Shown here piece after piece: positions 34,793-43,946 of a stretch of 64,000 bases of DNA; position 1 is the stretch's first letter, and each line of letters opens with the position of its first letter. The notes below the pieces were generated by a model that worked only from the letters and a program-made list of their open reading frames with translations, was not told the origin of the DNA and made no database searches. The stretch comes from Aminobacter sp039907765. GTDB taxonomy: Bacteria; Pseudomonadota; Alphaproteobacteria; Rhizobiales; Rhizobiaceae. The stretch is taken from positions 62,001-126,000 of the forward strand of contig NZ_JARDJI010000003.1 in assembly GCF_039907765.1 (NCBI RefSeq). The letters are read 5' to 3'. The translations under genes were made by a program, and so were the position numbers.

Positions 34793-35073
34793 TGGCGACG
34801 GCCTTCGAACAGCTCGACACCGTGCCGGGATTCTCTGTCCCCGTCCATCGCGCGCTGACCGAGCACATCCTGCTCGGCGGCGCACCGCGTTCCATCGCCA
34901 TCATGAACGGCACGCTTGCCGGCGCGGTCGGCCTCGGCCTTCGGCTCTGGCTGCTCGGCCTCGTGATCTGGGCGATCGGACACTTCGCGGCGGCGTGGGC
35001 AGCGCGGCGCGATCCGCTCTTCGTGGAAGTCGGGCGCAGGCACCTGCGCATCCCCGGCCATCTGGCGGTGTGA
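34792..35073 (+). CDS. trbD: TrbD, inner-membrane transfer protein (VirB3 type)
   Basis: This 93-residue protein contains PVHRALTEHILLGGAPRSIA, typical of TrbD/VirB3, followed by two hydrophobic segments (LAGAVGLGLRLWLLGLVIWA). It helps to assemble the pilus together with TrbE. The TAATG overlap with trbC indicates translational coupling. Confidence 0.92.
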   Translation: MATAFEQLDTVPGFSVPVHRALTEHILLGGAPRSIAIMNGTLAGAVGLGLRLWLLGLVIWAIGHFAAAWAARRDPLFVEVGRRHLRIPGHLAV

Positions 35074-35083
35074 GGGCGCGGCC

Positions 35084-37540
35084 ATGATGAACCTTGCCGA
35101 ATATCGCCGCACGGCTTCGCGCCTCGCCGACTACCTGCCCTGGGTGGCACTCGTCGGCGAAGGCGTCGTCCTCAACAAGGACGGCAGCTTCCAGCGCAGC
35201 GCGCGCTTTCGCGGTCCCGACCTTGATTCCGCCGTCGCGGCGGAGCTGGTCGCCGTTGCCGGCCGCATCAACAATGCCTTCCGCCGCCTCGGCTCTGGCT
35301 GGGGTATTTTCGTGGAGGCTCAGCGCCACGAGGCCGCAACGTATCCGCAGAGCACGTTCCCCGATCCCGCCTCGGCCATGGTGGATACCGAGCGCAAGGC
35401 CGACTTCGAGGAAGCCGGCGCGCATTTCGAATCGAGCTATTTCCTGACCTTCCTGTATCTGCCGCCCGCGGAAGAAGCCGCGCGCACTGAGGCCTGGCTC
35501 TATGAGGGGCGTGAACGGTCTGGCGTCGATCCGCATGAGATCCTGCGCGCCTTCACCGACCGCACCGAGCGCGTCCTGGCGCTGCTCGACGGCTTCATGC
35601 CGGAATGCGCCTGGCTCGATGACACCGAGACCCTGACCTATCTCCACTCGACTATCTCGACCAACCGGCATCGCGTCCGCGTCCCCGAGACGCCGATCTA
35701 TCTGGACGCGCTGCTGGTCGACCAGCCGCTGACCGGCGGGCTGGAGCCGCGCCTTGGCGATCAGCATCTGCGCATCCTCACCATTGTCGGCTTCCCGACC
35801 GCGACGACGCCCGGCCTGCTCGACGATCTCAACCGCCTGGCGTTTCCGTACCGCTGGTCGACGCGCGCGATGCTCCTCGACAAAACCGACGCCACGCGGC
35901 TGCTGACCAAGATCAGGCGGCAGTGGTTCGCCAAGCGCAAGTCGATCGCAGCGATCCTCAAGGAGGTGATGACCAACGAGCAATCCGTGCTCGTGGACAC
36001 GGATGCCGCCAACAAGGCGGCCGATGCCGACATCGCCTTGCAGGAACTCGGCGCGGATGTCGCCGGCATGGCCTACGTCACCGCCACCATCACTGTCTGG
36101 GACGCTGATCCGCGTCTCGCCGATGAGAAGCTGCGGCTGGTCGAGAAGGTCATCCAGGGCCGCGACTTCACCGCCATGATGGAGACGGTGAATGCCGTTG
36201 ATGCCTGGCTCGGTTCGCTGCCGGGACATGCCTACGCCAACGTCAGGCAGCCACCGATTTCGACCCTCAATCTCGCCCACATGATCCCCCTGAGTGCCGT
36301 GTGGGCGGGGCCGGAACGGGACGAGTACTTCGACGCCTCCCCGCTGCTTTACGGCAGAACCGAAGGCTCGACCCCGTTCCGGTTTTCCCTGCATGTCGGC
36401 GATGTTGGCCACACCCTCGTCGTCGGCCCGACCGGCAGCGGCAAGAGCGTACTGCTCGCGCTCATGGCCTTACAGTTCCGGCGCTACAGCCAAGCCCAAG
36501 TCTTCGCCTTCGACTTCGGCGGCTCGATCCGCGCCGCCGCGCTCGCCATGCAGGGCGATTGGCACGACCTTGGCGGCGGGCTGACCGACGGCTCCGACGC
36601 CTCCGTCTCGCTCCAGCCGTTCGCCCGCATCCACGACACCTACGAGCGCGCCTGGGCGGCCGACTGGATCGTCGCGATCCTTCAGCGCGAGCGCGTGCCC
36701 GTAACCCCAGAAGCCAAGGAGCACATCTGGACAGCACTTACCTCGCTCGCCTCCGCGCCAGTCGAGGAACGCACCATCACCGGCCTCAGCGTGCTGCTCC
36801 AGTCGAATGACCTCAAGCAGGCGTTGCGCCCGTTCTGTGTCGGAGGTGCCTACGGTCGCCTGCTCGACGCCGAGACCGAACAACTTGGCAGTTCGGACGT
36901 GCAGGCCTTCGAGATCGAGGGGCTTGTGGGGACGGGCGCTGCGCCCGCCGTGCTCGCCTATCTCTTCCATCGCATCGGCGACCGGCTCGACGGCCGCCCG
37001 ACGCTGCTCATCATCGACGAAGGCTGGCTTGCGCTGGACGACGAAGGGTTCGCCGGCCAGCTCCGCGAATGGCTGAAGACGCTGCGCAAGAAGAACGCCA
37101 GCGTCGTCTTCGCCACGCAGTCGCTCAGCGACATCGACAATTCGGCGATCGCGCCCGCCATCATCGAGAGCTGCCCGACGCGGCTGCTCTTGCCGAATGA
37201 GCGGGCGATCGAACCCCAGATCACGGCAATCTACCGCCGCTTCGGCCTCAACGACCGTCAGATCGACATCCTCGCGCGGGCGACGCCCAAACGGGATTAT
37301 TACTGCCAGTCACGCCGTGGCAATCGCCTGTTCGAGCTCGGCCTTTCCGAAGTCGGCCTGGCGCTCTGCGCAGCATCCGCCAAATCCGACCAGACGCTCA
37401 TTGCGCAGATCGTCGCCGACCACGGCCGCGAAGGATTCCTCGCCGCCTGGTTCAACGCCCGCGGCGTGAACTGGGCCGTCGATCTCCTCCCCGCTTTCCC
37501 AACCCTCATCACCCAACCCGAACAGGAGGTCCAATCATGA
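35084..37540 (+). CDS. trbE: TrbE, conjugal transfer ATPase (VirB4 type)
   Basis: This 818-residue VirB4-family ATPase has an N-terminal domain starting MMNLAEYRRTASRLADYLPW. Walker A is in VVGPTGSGKSVLLALMALQF near residue 450, and Walker B in TLLIIDEGWLALDDEGF near residue 642. It energises pilus biogenesis and interacts with TrbD. The stop overlaps trbJ by 4 bp. Confidence 0.95.
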   Translation: MMNLAEYRRTASRLADYLPWVALVGEGVVLNKDGSFQRSARFRGPDLDSAVAAELVAVAGRINNAFRRLGSGWGIFVEAQRHEAATYPQSTFPDPASAMVDTERKADFEEAGAHFESSYFLTFLYLPPAEEAARTEAWLYEGRERSGVDPHEILRAFTDRTERVLALLDGFMPECAWLDDTETLTYLHSTISTNRHRVRVPETPIYLDALLVDQPLTGGLEPRLGDQHLRILTIVGFPTATTPGLLDDLNRLAFPYRWSTRAMLLDKTDATRLLTKIRRQWFAKRKSIAAILKEVMTNEQSVLVDTDAANKAADADIALQELGADVAGMAYVTATITVWDADPRLADEKLRLVEKVIQGRDFTAMMETVNAVDAWLGSLPGHAYANVRQPPISTLNLAHMIPLSAVWAGPERDEYFDASPLLYGRTEGSTPFRFSLHVGDVGHTLVVGPTGSGKSVLLALMALQFRRYSQAQVFAFDFGGSIRAAALAMQGDWHDLGGGLTDGSDASVSLQPFARIHDTYERAWAADWIVAILQRERVPVTPEAKEHIWTALTSLASAPVEERTITGLSVLLQSNDLKQALRPFCVGGAYGRLLDAETEQLGSSDVQAFEIEGLVGTGAAPAVLAYLFHRIGDRLDGRPTLLIIDEGWLALDDEGFAGQLREWLKTLRKKNASVVFATQSLSDIDNSAIAPAIIESCPTRLLLPNERAIEPQITAIYRRFGLNDRQIDILARATPKRDYYCQSRRGNRLFELGLSEVGLALCAASAKSDQTLIAQIVADHGREGFLAAWFNARGVNWAVDLLPAFPTLITQPEQEVQS

Positions 37541-38301
37541 CCCGTCGTTTCGCCTGCTCGCGCGCCGTTTTCCTGGCCGCAACCATGCTCGCCGCACCGA
37601 TTGCTCTCGCGCCTGTCCTGACCACGCCGGCACATGCCTGGAGGATCGTCTTCGATCCGTCGAACTACGCGCAGAACGTACTCACGGCCGCGCGCACGCT
37701 GGAGCAGATCACGCATCAGATCACATCGCTTCAGAACGAAGCGCAGATGCTCATCAACCAGGCGCGCAATCTTGCAAGCCTGCCGTTCTCGGCTCTCCAG
37801 GAAATCCAGCAATCGGTGCTGCGGACGCAGCAGCTTTTGCAGCAGGCCCAAAACATCGCCTTCGACGTGCAGCAGATCGACCAGGCCTTCCAGCAGCAAT
37901 ACGGCAATGTGTCCATGTCGGCGACGGATCAGCAGCTTGTCGCCGACGCTCGCACGCGCTGGCAGAATACCGTCGGCGGATTGCAGGACGCGATGCGCGT
38001 GCAGGCTGGCGTCGTCGGCAACATCGACAGCAACCGCGTACAGATGTCCGAACTGGTCGGTCAGAGCCAAGGCGCGGCCGGCGCGCTTCAGGCGACGCAG
38101 GCCGGCAACCAGATCCTCGCGCTCCAGTCGCAGCAACTCTCCGATCTTGTCGCGCTGATCTCGGCCAACGGCCGTGCGGACGCACTGACCGAGGCGGAAC
38201 GCACCGCGGCGGTCGAACAGGGCCGCGAACAGCGGCGTCGGTTCCTCACGCCCGGCAGCGGCTACCAGCCGGGCAATGCTCAAATGTTCAACGGCAACTG
38301 A
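37537..38301 (+). CDS. trbJ: TrbJ, periplasmic transfer protein (VirB5 type)
   Basis: This 254-residue protein has a signal peptide (cleavage near HAW, residue ~34) and a long helical body rich in Gln (EQITHQITSLQNEAQMLIN and LQEIQQSVLRTQQLLQQAQN). VirB5/TrbJ proteins sit at the pilus tip or in the periplasm and are needed for mating. It overlaps trbE by 4 bp. Confidence 0.92.
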   Translation: MTRRFACSRAVFLAATMLAAPIALAPVLTTPAHAWRIVFDPSNYAQNVLTAARTLEQITHQITSLQNEAQMLINQARNLASLPFSALQEIQQSVLRTQQLLQQAQNIAFDVQQIDQAFQQQYGNVSMSATDQQLVADARTRWQNTVGGLQDAMRVQAGVVGNIDSNRVQMSELVGQSQGAAGALQATQAGNQILALQSQQLSDLVALISANGRADALTEAERTAAVEQGREQRRRFLTPGSGYQPGNAQMFNGN

Positions 38302-38311
38302 GGACCGTAGG

Positions 38312-38599
38312 ATGGACGGCAAGATGCTGGCCCGGCTGGCCGCTGTCATCTTCGTCGCCGTCGCCATCACGGCGACGCTGATCGAACTGACCCGCAAGGA
38401 CGAGGACCCGGCATCGGCACCCGGACATCCCGTCCAGCCGAAGCGGGACGCCCTGCGCGAGGGTCAGCGCCGCTGTCAGCAGCTTGGGCAGAAGGCCGCC
38501 GAGGATGCCGAATGCCTGCGCATCTGGGCCGAGACCCGCGATCGCTTTCTCGGCCGCAAACCCGCGCCGGCATCACCGTCTGCCAACAAAGGACGGTGA
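38312..38599 (+). CDS. trbK: TrbK-like entry-exclusion protein
   Basis: This 95-residue protein has one N-terminal transmembrane segment (LARLAAVIFVAVAITATLIEL) and a charged region with two Cys residues (GQRRCQQLG and DAECLRIWAE). The family (putative TrbK-alt) is thought to prevent redundant transfer into cells that already carry the element. The ATG at 38312 was chosen over an upstream in-frame ATG that overlaps trbJ. Confidence 0.85.
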   Translation: MDGKMLARLAAVIFVAVAITATLIELTRKDEDPASAPGHPVQPKRDALREGQRRCQQLGQKAAEDAECLRIWAETRDRFLGRKPAPASPSANKGR

Positions 38600-38602
38600 C
38601 AC

Positions 38603-39931
38603 GTGGGCGGTTCGGGCGTCATCGACAATTTCCTCGGGGTCTTCACCCGCTACATCGATTCGGGCTTCGGCCTGCTCGGCGGCGAGGTCGGCTTCGTCGC
38701 CTCGACGCTGATCGTCATCGACGTGACGCTGGTCGCTCTGTTCTGGAGCTGGGGCGCCGACGAGGACATCATCGCGCGGCTAGTCAAGAAGACGCTGTTC
38801 GTCGGCGTCTTCGCCTACCTCATCTCAAACTGGAACAACCTCGCGAAGATCGTCTTCGACAGCTTCGCCGGCCTCGGCCTGAAGGCATCTGGCACGGGCT
38901 TCACCGCGCAGGACCTCATGCGACCCGGCAAGGTGGCACAGACCGGGCTCGACGCCGCGCGACCGCTGCTGGAATCCATCTCCGACCTGATGGGCTGGGT
39001 CGCCTTCTTCGAGAACTTCATCCAGATCGCCTGCCTGCTCTTCGCCTGGGCGCTGGTCATTCTCGCGTTCTTCATCCTGGCGATCCAGCTCTTCGTCACG
39101 CTCATCGAGTTCAAGCTGACCACGCTGGCGGGCTTCGTGCTGATTCCGTTCGGCCTGTTCGGCAAGACCGCCTTCATGGCCGAGCGCGTCCTTGGCAACG
39201 TCATTTCGTCCGGTATCAAGGTGCTGGTGCTCGCCGTCATCATCGGCATCGGCTCGACGCTTTTCAGCCAGTTCACGCAAGGTTTCGGAGGCGTCACGCC
39301 AACAATCGATGACGCCATGGCCGTCGTGCTCGCGGCGCTGTCACTGCTCGGCCTCGGTATCTTCGGTCCCGGCGTCGCATCCGGCCTGGTCAGCGGCGGC
39401 CCGCAGCTTGGAGCCGGCGCGGCCGCGGGCACCGGCCTTGCTGTCGGCGGAACCGCGCTTGCCGCCGGCGGTGGTGCGGTTCTGGCCGCGAGGGGCGGCG
39501 CCGCTGCCATGCGTGGCGGTGCGACCATCGCCGGCGCGACATCGTCAGCCTACACCCTGGGTTCGATGGGGCAGACGGGTGCTACCGGTGTCGCCTCCGG
39601 TCTTAGCGGTGTAGCGCGTGCTGCCGGATCAGCCGCCGTGTCGCCTTTGCGGCGGGCGGCCGCCAGCGTCCAATCGGGCTACGCTCAAGGCGTCCAAGGC
39701 GGGTTCAGCGCCACTGGCGGCACGTCCACCCAGGGAACCGTTGGATCTGGGAGCGTTGCCGCGGCGGCCTCCTCTTCGCCCACGGCCGGCTCACCGCCCG
39801 CCTGGGCAGAACGCATGCGAGGCAGGGGACATGCCCGCCATGCGGTTCAGGCAACCGCGCATGCCGTCCGCTCCGGTGACAGCCACGGCTCCGGTGCCTC
39901 CGTCAATCTCTCCGAAAGTGACAAGCCATGA
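38603..39931 (+). CDS. trbL: TrbL, polytopic inner-membrane transfer protein (VirB6 type)
   Basis: This 442-residue protein starts with GTG (MGGSGVIDNFLGVFTRYID). It has about six transmembrane segments between residues 30 and 290 and a Gly/Ala/Ser-rich C-terminal tail (residues 300-440), as usual for TrbL. It forms part of the inner-membrane channel. The start is 3 bp behind trbK and the stop overlaps trbF by 4 bp. Confidence 0.93.
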   Translation: MGGSGVIDNFLGVFTRYIDSGFGLLGGEVGFVASTLIVIDVTLVALFWSWGADEDIIARLVKKTLFVGVFAYLISNWNNLAKIVFDSFAGLGLKASGTGFTAQDLMRPGKVAQTGLDAARPLLESISDLMGWVAFFENFIQIACLLFAWALVILAFFILAIQLFVTLIEFKLTTLAGFVLIPFGLFGKTAFMAERVLGNVISSGIKVLVLAVIIGIGSTLFSQFTQGFGGVTPTIDDAMAVVLAALSLLGLGIFGPGVASGLVSGGPQLGAGAAAGTGLAVGGTALAAGGGAVLAARGGAAAMRGGATIAGATSSAYTLGSMGQTGATGVASGLSGVARAAGSAAVSPLRRAAASVQSGYAQGVQGGFSATGGTSTQGTVGSGSVAAAASSSPTAGSPPAWAERMRGRGHARHAVQATAHAVRSGDSHGSGASVNLSESDKP

Positions 39932-40617
39932 ACCTCTTCAAGCGACCCGCCGCCCATTACGGCAAGACCCCGCAACCCGAAACACCGTATCAGAGGGCCG
40001 AACAGGTCTGGGACGAGCGCATCGGCTCCGCCCGCGTGCAGGCGAAGAACTGGCGATACATGGCCTTCGGATCGCTGGCCCTGTCAGCCGGGTTCGCAGC
40101 GGCCCTTGTCTGGCAATCGGTACAAGGAACCGTCGTTCCGTGGATTGTCCAGGTGGACAAGCTTGGTCAGGCGCAGGCATTCGAACCGGCGACGGCCGAC
40201 TATCGGCCGACCGATCCCCAAGTCGCGTGGCATCTGGCACGCTTCATCGAGCAGGTCAGGAGTATTCCGGCCGATCCCGTCATCGTCCGCCAGAACTGGT
40301 TGCGCGCCTACGAGTGGGCCACGGATCGAGGTGCTGCGGCGCTCAACGATTACGCCCGCTCGAACGACCCCTTCGTCAAGGTCGGCAAGCAACAGGTCGC
40401 CGTTGAGGTCTCCAGCGTCATCCGCGCGTCGGCCGACAGCTTCCGCGTTGCCTGGACGGAACGCCACTACGAGAACGGACAGCTTTCCACGACCGAGCGC
40501 TGGACCGCGATCCTGACCATCGTCATCCAGCCGCCGCGCGACGCCGACCGGCTCAAGGCGAATCCGCTCGGCATTTACGTCAACGCCATCAACTGGTCGC
40601 GGGAGGTGAGCCAATGA
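39928..40617 (+). CDS. trbF: TrbF, inner-membrane transfer protein (VirB8 type)
   Basis: This 229-residue bitopic protein has a cytosolic N-terminus (FKRPAAHYGKTPQPETPYQR), a transmembrane segment at about residues 35-57, and a VirB8 periplasmic domain (WTERHYENGQLSTTERW). It links the inner-membrane and outer-membrane parts of the channel. It overlaps both neighbours by 4 bp. Confidence 0.94.
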   Translation: MNLFKRPAAHYGKTPQPETPYQRAEQVWDERIGSARVQAKNWRYMAFGSLALSAGFAAALVWQSVQGTVVPWIVQVDKLGQAQAFEPATADYRPTDPQVAWHLARFIEQVRSIPADPVIVRQNWLRAYEWATDRGAAALNDYARSNDPFVKVGKQQVAVEVSSVIRASADSFRVAWTERHYENGQLSTTERWTAILTIVIQPPRDADRLKANPLGIYVNAINWSREVSQ

Positions 40618-41621
40618 ACCGGTCGATCATCCGTACTTCCGGAAAGCCTCTTTTCCGTATCGCCGTCATTCCGGGTTTCCGTAAATCCGCCATTCCGGTT
40701 CTGCTGCTTTCCGGGATTGCGCTCGCCGGCTGCGCCACGCCGCAGAAGCCGCCCCAGATCAGCTACGACGCCGACGTCCCGCCACTGCCGGCCGTGCCCG
40801 CGGTCGTCACCGACGACCGGCCCAAGGCGCTGCACATCCCGCCGGCCTGGGTGCCCGCCAAGGGCGGCACGCCAGCCAGCACGCCGGTCGGCCGTGTCGA
40901 GAGCGCCAACGCCGCGGCACGCGTCCAGCCACGCCGCGATGGCTACTACAACGCTATCCAGATCTATCCCTGGTCGGAAGGTGCGCTCTATCAGGTCTAT
41001 GCCGCGCCAGGGCAGATCACCGACATCGCGCTGGAGCCGGGCGAAAGCCTGACCGGCGCCGGTCCGATCGCCGCCGGCGACACGGCACGCTGGATCATCG
41101 GCGATACCGAATCCGGTTCCGGTGTGATGCGTCGCGTCCATGTCCTGGTAAAACCCTCGCGCCCGGACATCACCACCAACCTGGTCATCACCACGAACCG
41201 CCGAACGTACATGCTCGAGCTACGCTCCGGGCCGAAACCCTATATGCCCGCCGTCGCATGGGCCTATCCGCGCTCGGCGACCGCGAACGGGCAAAGCATC
41301 CCGGCCACGCCGGTCATCCCGATCGTCGCCGCGCGCAACTATCGCTATGGCCTGACTGGCGACAATCCGCCCTGGAAGCCAGTTTCCGTCTACGACGACG
41401 GCAGGCGCGTCTATGTCGAGTTCCCGCGCGGAATCGTCCAGGGCGAGATGCCGCCGATCTTCGTGATCGGACCGGAGGGTGAGGCGCAGATCGCCAACAC
41501 CCGCATCTACCGCAACATTCTGATTGTCGACCGCCTCTTTGGAGCGGCCGAGTTGCGCCTTGGCAGCGGCAAGCAGCAGCAAACCGTCAGAATCGTGCGT
41601 ACGGATGGGAGGCCTTCATGA
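40614..41621 (+). CDS. trbG: TrbG, outer-membrane channel protein (VirB9 type)
   Basis: This 335-residue protein has an unusually long N-terminal region before a lipoprotein signal peptide (LLLSGIALAGCATP, lipobox Cys near residue 40). The VirB9 beta domain follows, with DGYYNAIQIYPWSEGALYQV, then NLVITTNRRTYMLEL. The first 30 codons contain several near-repeats of a TTCCG-type motif. It forms the outer-membrane core complex with TrbI. Confidence 0.93.
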   Translation: MNRSIIRTSGKPLFRIAVIPGFRKSAIPVLLLSGIALAGCATPQKPPQISYDADVPPLPAVPAVVTDDRPKALHIPPAWVPAKGGTPASTPVGRVESANAAARVQPRRDGYYNAIQIYPWSEGALYQVYAAPGQITDIALEPGESLTGAGPIAAGDTARWIIGDTESGSGVMRRVHVLVKPSRPDITTNLVITTNRRTYMLELRSGPKPYMPAVAWAYPRSATANGQSIPATPVIPIVAARNYRYGLTGDNPPWKPVSVYDDGRRVYVEFPRGIVQGEMPPIFVIGPEGEAQIANTRIYRNILIVDRLFGAAELRLGSGKQQQTVRIVRTDGRPS

Positions 41622-42775
41622 GCGACAACACCGATACGAACGCTGCCGCTCCTATGCGTCTTCGCGCCGAGCCGCCGCGTGTCACGCGTCTGTCCCGCAA
41701 GGTGCTGGCGGGCATCGCTGTGGTTGGAGGCCTCGGTATCGGCGGCGCATTGATTTATGCGCTCCAGACGCGGACATCCGGCGATGACAGCAAGGAGCTC
41801 TATTCCACCAGCAACCGTCAGCCGGCCGACGGTCTTGCCGGCCTGCCGCGTGACTATACCGGCCCGGTACTCGGCCCACCGCTGCCCGGCGATCTCGGCC
41901 GGCCAATCCTCGATGCGCAGAACAAGGGGCAGCCTGTCGTTCCCCCGACCATCACGACGCCCACGGTCGATGAGGCCGAGCAACGGCGGCGAGCCGAGGA
42001 AGAGGCCGCCCGAACAAGCAAGGTGTTCTTCCAGACCGCGCCGGGCGCATCGACAGTTGGCGCACTGTCGGGAGGTTCAACCCTGCCGAATCTCGCCGGT
42101 CTCGACCTGACGGGTCAGCCCGGCCAGCAGACCGCACAGGACAAGCAACTCGCCTTCCTCAACGCGGCCGTCGATCGCCGCACCACGTCGTCGGATCGCG
42201 TCGTGGCGCCCGCCTCGCCCTTTATCCTTCAGGCAGGCGCTGTCATTCCGGCCGCGCTCATCACCGGCATCCGCTCCGATCTACCGGGCCAGATCACCGC
42301 CCAGGTCACCGAGAACATCTACGACAGCCCGACAGGCCGCATCCTGCTCGTGCCGCAAGGCACGCGCGTCATCGGGCAGTATGACAACAATGTGCAGTTC
42401 GGTCAGCGCCGCGTGCTGCTCGTCTGGAACCGGCTCATCCTGCCCAACGGTCGCTCGATCGTGCTGGAACGCCAGCCCGGGGCGGATACGCAAGGCTATG
42501 CCGGGCTCGAGGATGGCGTCGACTACCATTGGTGGGATCTGGCAAAGGCGGCCGGTCTCTCCACTCTTCTGGCCATAGGGTCCGAGCTGGCCGTAAGCGA
42601 CGAGGAGCGTCTGGTTCGCGCTATCCGTGATGGGGCGCAGGACACCATCAATGACGCCGGCCAGCAGATCATCCAACGCCAGTTGCTGGTCACGCCGACC
42701 CTGACCATCCGGCCGGGATTCCCGGTCAGGATCATCGTCACGCGAGACTTGATATTCGAGCCGTACAGGGGATGA
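41618..42775 (+). CDS. trbI: TrbI, core-complex transfer protein (VirB10 type)
   Basis: This 385-residue protein has a transmembrane segment at about residues 28-48 (VLAGIAVVGGLGIGGALIYA), a Pro/Glu-rich periplasmic linker and a VirB10 domain: AGAVIPAALITGIRSDLPGQ, VPQGTRVIGQYDNNVQFGQ and HWWDLAKAAGLST. It spans the periplasm and senses ATP energy in related systems. It overlaps trbG and the DUF2274 gene by 4 bp. Confidence 0.95.
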   Translation: MSDNTDTNAAAPMRLRAEPPRVTRLSRKVLAGIAVVGGLGIGGALIYALQTRTSGDDSKELYSTSNRQPADGLAGLPRDYTGPVLGPPLPGDLGRPILDAQNKGQPVVPPTITTPTVDEAEQRRRAEEEAARTSKVFFQTAPGASTVGALSGGSTLPNLAGLDLTGQPGQQTAQDKQLAFLNAAVDRRTTSSDRVVAPASPFILQAGAVIPAALITGIRSDLPGQITAQVTENIYDSPTGRILLVPQGTRVIGQYDNNVQFGQRRVLLVWNRLILPNGRSIVLERQPGADTQGYAGLEDGVDYHWWDLAKAAGLSTLLAIGSELAVSDEERLVRAIRDGAQDTINDAGQQIIQRQLLVTPTLTIRPGFPVRIIVTRDLIFEPYRG

Positions 42776-43005
42776 CCATGGCCAAGCTGAAACTCGGCGC
42801 GATCGCCGACGAGAAGCCGGTGAAAGTTTCGCTGGAATTGCCCGCGTCACTCCATCGCGATCTTGTCGCCTACGCCGAAGTGCTTTCGCGAGAGTCCGGG
42901 CAGCAGGTTAGCGACCCGGTGCGCTTGATCGTTCCGATGCTGCAACGATTCATAGCGACCGATAGAGGTTTCGCACGTTCGCGCAAGGCATCTCCTGGAG
43001 CCTAA
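42772..43005 (+). CDS. DUF2274 protein
   Basis: This 77-residue protein is conserved at the end of trb operons: AKLKLGAIADEKPVKVSLEL, then PASLHRDLVAYAEVLSRESG. It probably is a ribbon-helix-helix DNA-binding regulator of the transfer genes. It overlaps trbI by 4 bp. The following 172 bp hold no supported gene. Confidence 0.88.
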   Translation: MTMAKLKLGAIADEKPVKVSLELPASLHRDLVAYAEVLSRESGQQVSDPVRLIVPMLQRFIATDRGFARSRKASPGA

Positions 43006-43177
43006 TCATCCGACTTGCAGCTAGTGACCCGACGCGAAATACCGCTCGCGATCCCCTGCGGACCTTCCTTTCAAGAGATCGAAGGGGAAGCCATGACCCT
43101 GGGCTGCCCTTCATCAACCCATTTCGCTGCCCTGATAGCCGACATTCGCGGCAACCGGCACTGATGGGACGAAGCCG

Positions 43178-43675
43178 TCATTCGGCCACGAGCAGATCCC
43201 CCCACCTTATCCTGAGGAAAGGCTTCGCCGTTTTGGGAAGCTTCGAGCGAACGACCATCCGGGATGAGACTTCAAAGTCCGCGTTGATCTTCACGACGAG
43301 CAGTTTGCTGAAGTTACCTGCTAACTTCACGAAAACCTCGTCCTTGGATTTGAACGGGGTGATGGTTTTGATCTCAACGTGATCGTTGCCAAGCCTACCA
43401 TCAGAACCCTGCGCATAGTTCTTGTTCAGCTTTATTCCATAGGTGATGGCGCCGAAGAGTTCCCCAATATCTCCGTACACATTGAGATGATGGCCTGTCT
43501 CAAGGTGGTAGCTTTCCGCCATCGACAAGAGATCCTGAAAATAAGGAATCAAAGATCTTATCGCATTAGGATATTTTGCTCGCCACTCCTGGTATCGGAG
43601 CTGTTCTTCTACGTCGGACCAGGAAACCCACTCGCCATCGTCATAGAAGGCCCGATTCCAGATATCATCATCCAT
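43178..43675 (-). CDS. DUF6998-like/PD-(D/E)XK-like nuclease-fold protein
   Basis: This 165-residue protein was given the start at 43675 (MDDDIWNRAFYDDGEWVSW). The C-terminal half has GDIGELFGAITYGIKLNKNY, then GSDGRLGNDHVEIKTITPF, resembling the Glu...Asp-x(n)-ExK active site of PD-(D/E)XK nuclease folds. Such domains often occur in restriction or defence proteins. It lies convergent to the trb operon. The family assignment is from motif recall. Confidence 0.6.
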   Translation of the reverse strand: MDDDIWNRAFYDDGEWVSWSDVEEQLRYQEWRAKYPNAIRSLIPYFQDLLSMAESYHLETGHHLNVYGDIGELFGAITYGIKLNKNYAQGSDGRLGNDHVEIKTITPFKSKDEVFVKLAGNFSKLLVVKINADFEVSSRMVVRSKLPKTAKPFLRIRWGDLLVAE

Positions 43676-43946
43676 TTCACACCTCTTGGAAGTCCGAACT
43701 GTATCGGAAGCCGTCAGCAAGATGCGGTCAAGTTTGAACGGTTTGGACCCGAAGCAGTCTTTGCCCCATTGCATATCAGACAGCTGCATAGGGTCGACCC
43801 AAGCTGTAGCTCGAAAGTCAGGTTTGGAGAAGCGCCGGGAATGGCAGCTCCTGGCGCTCGTTGCTCGTTCCGGTCGACGAGATTTACGGCAGGAGACCAT
43901 CCCGAACGGTCCTCCGAGACGGGTACCATCTGTCAGGTTTCGACCA

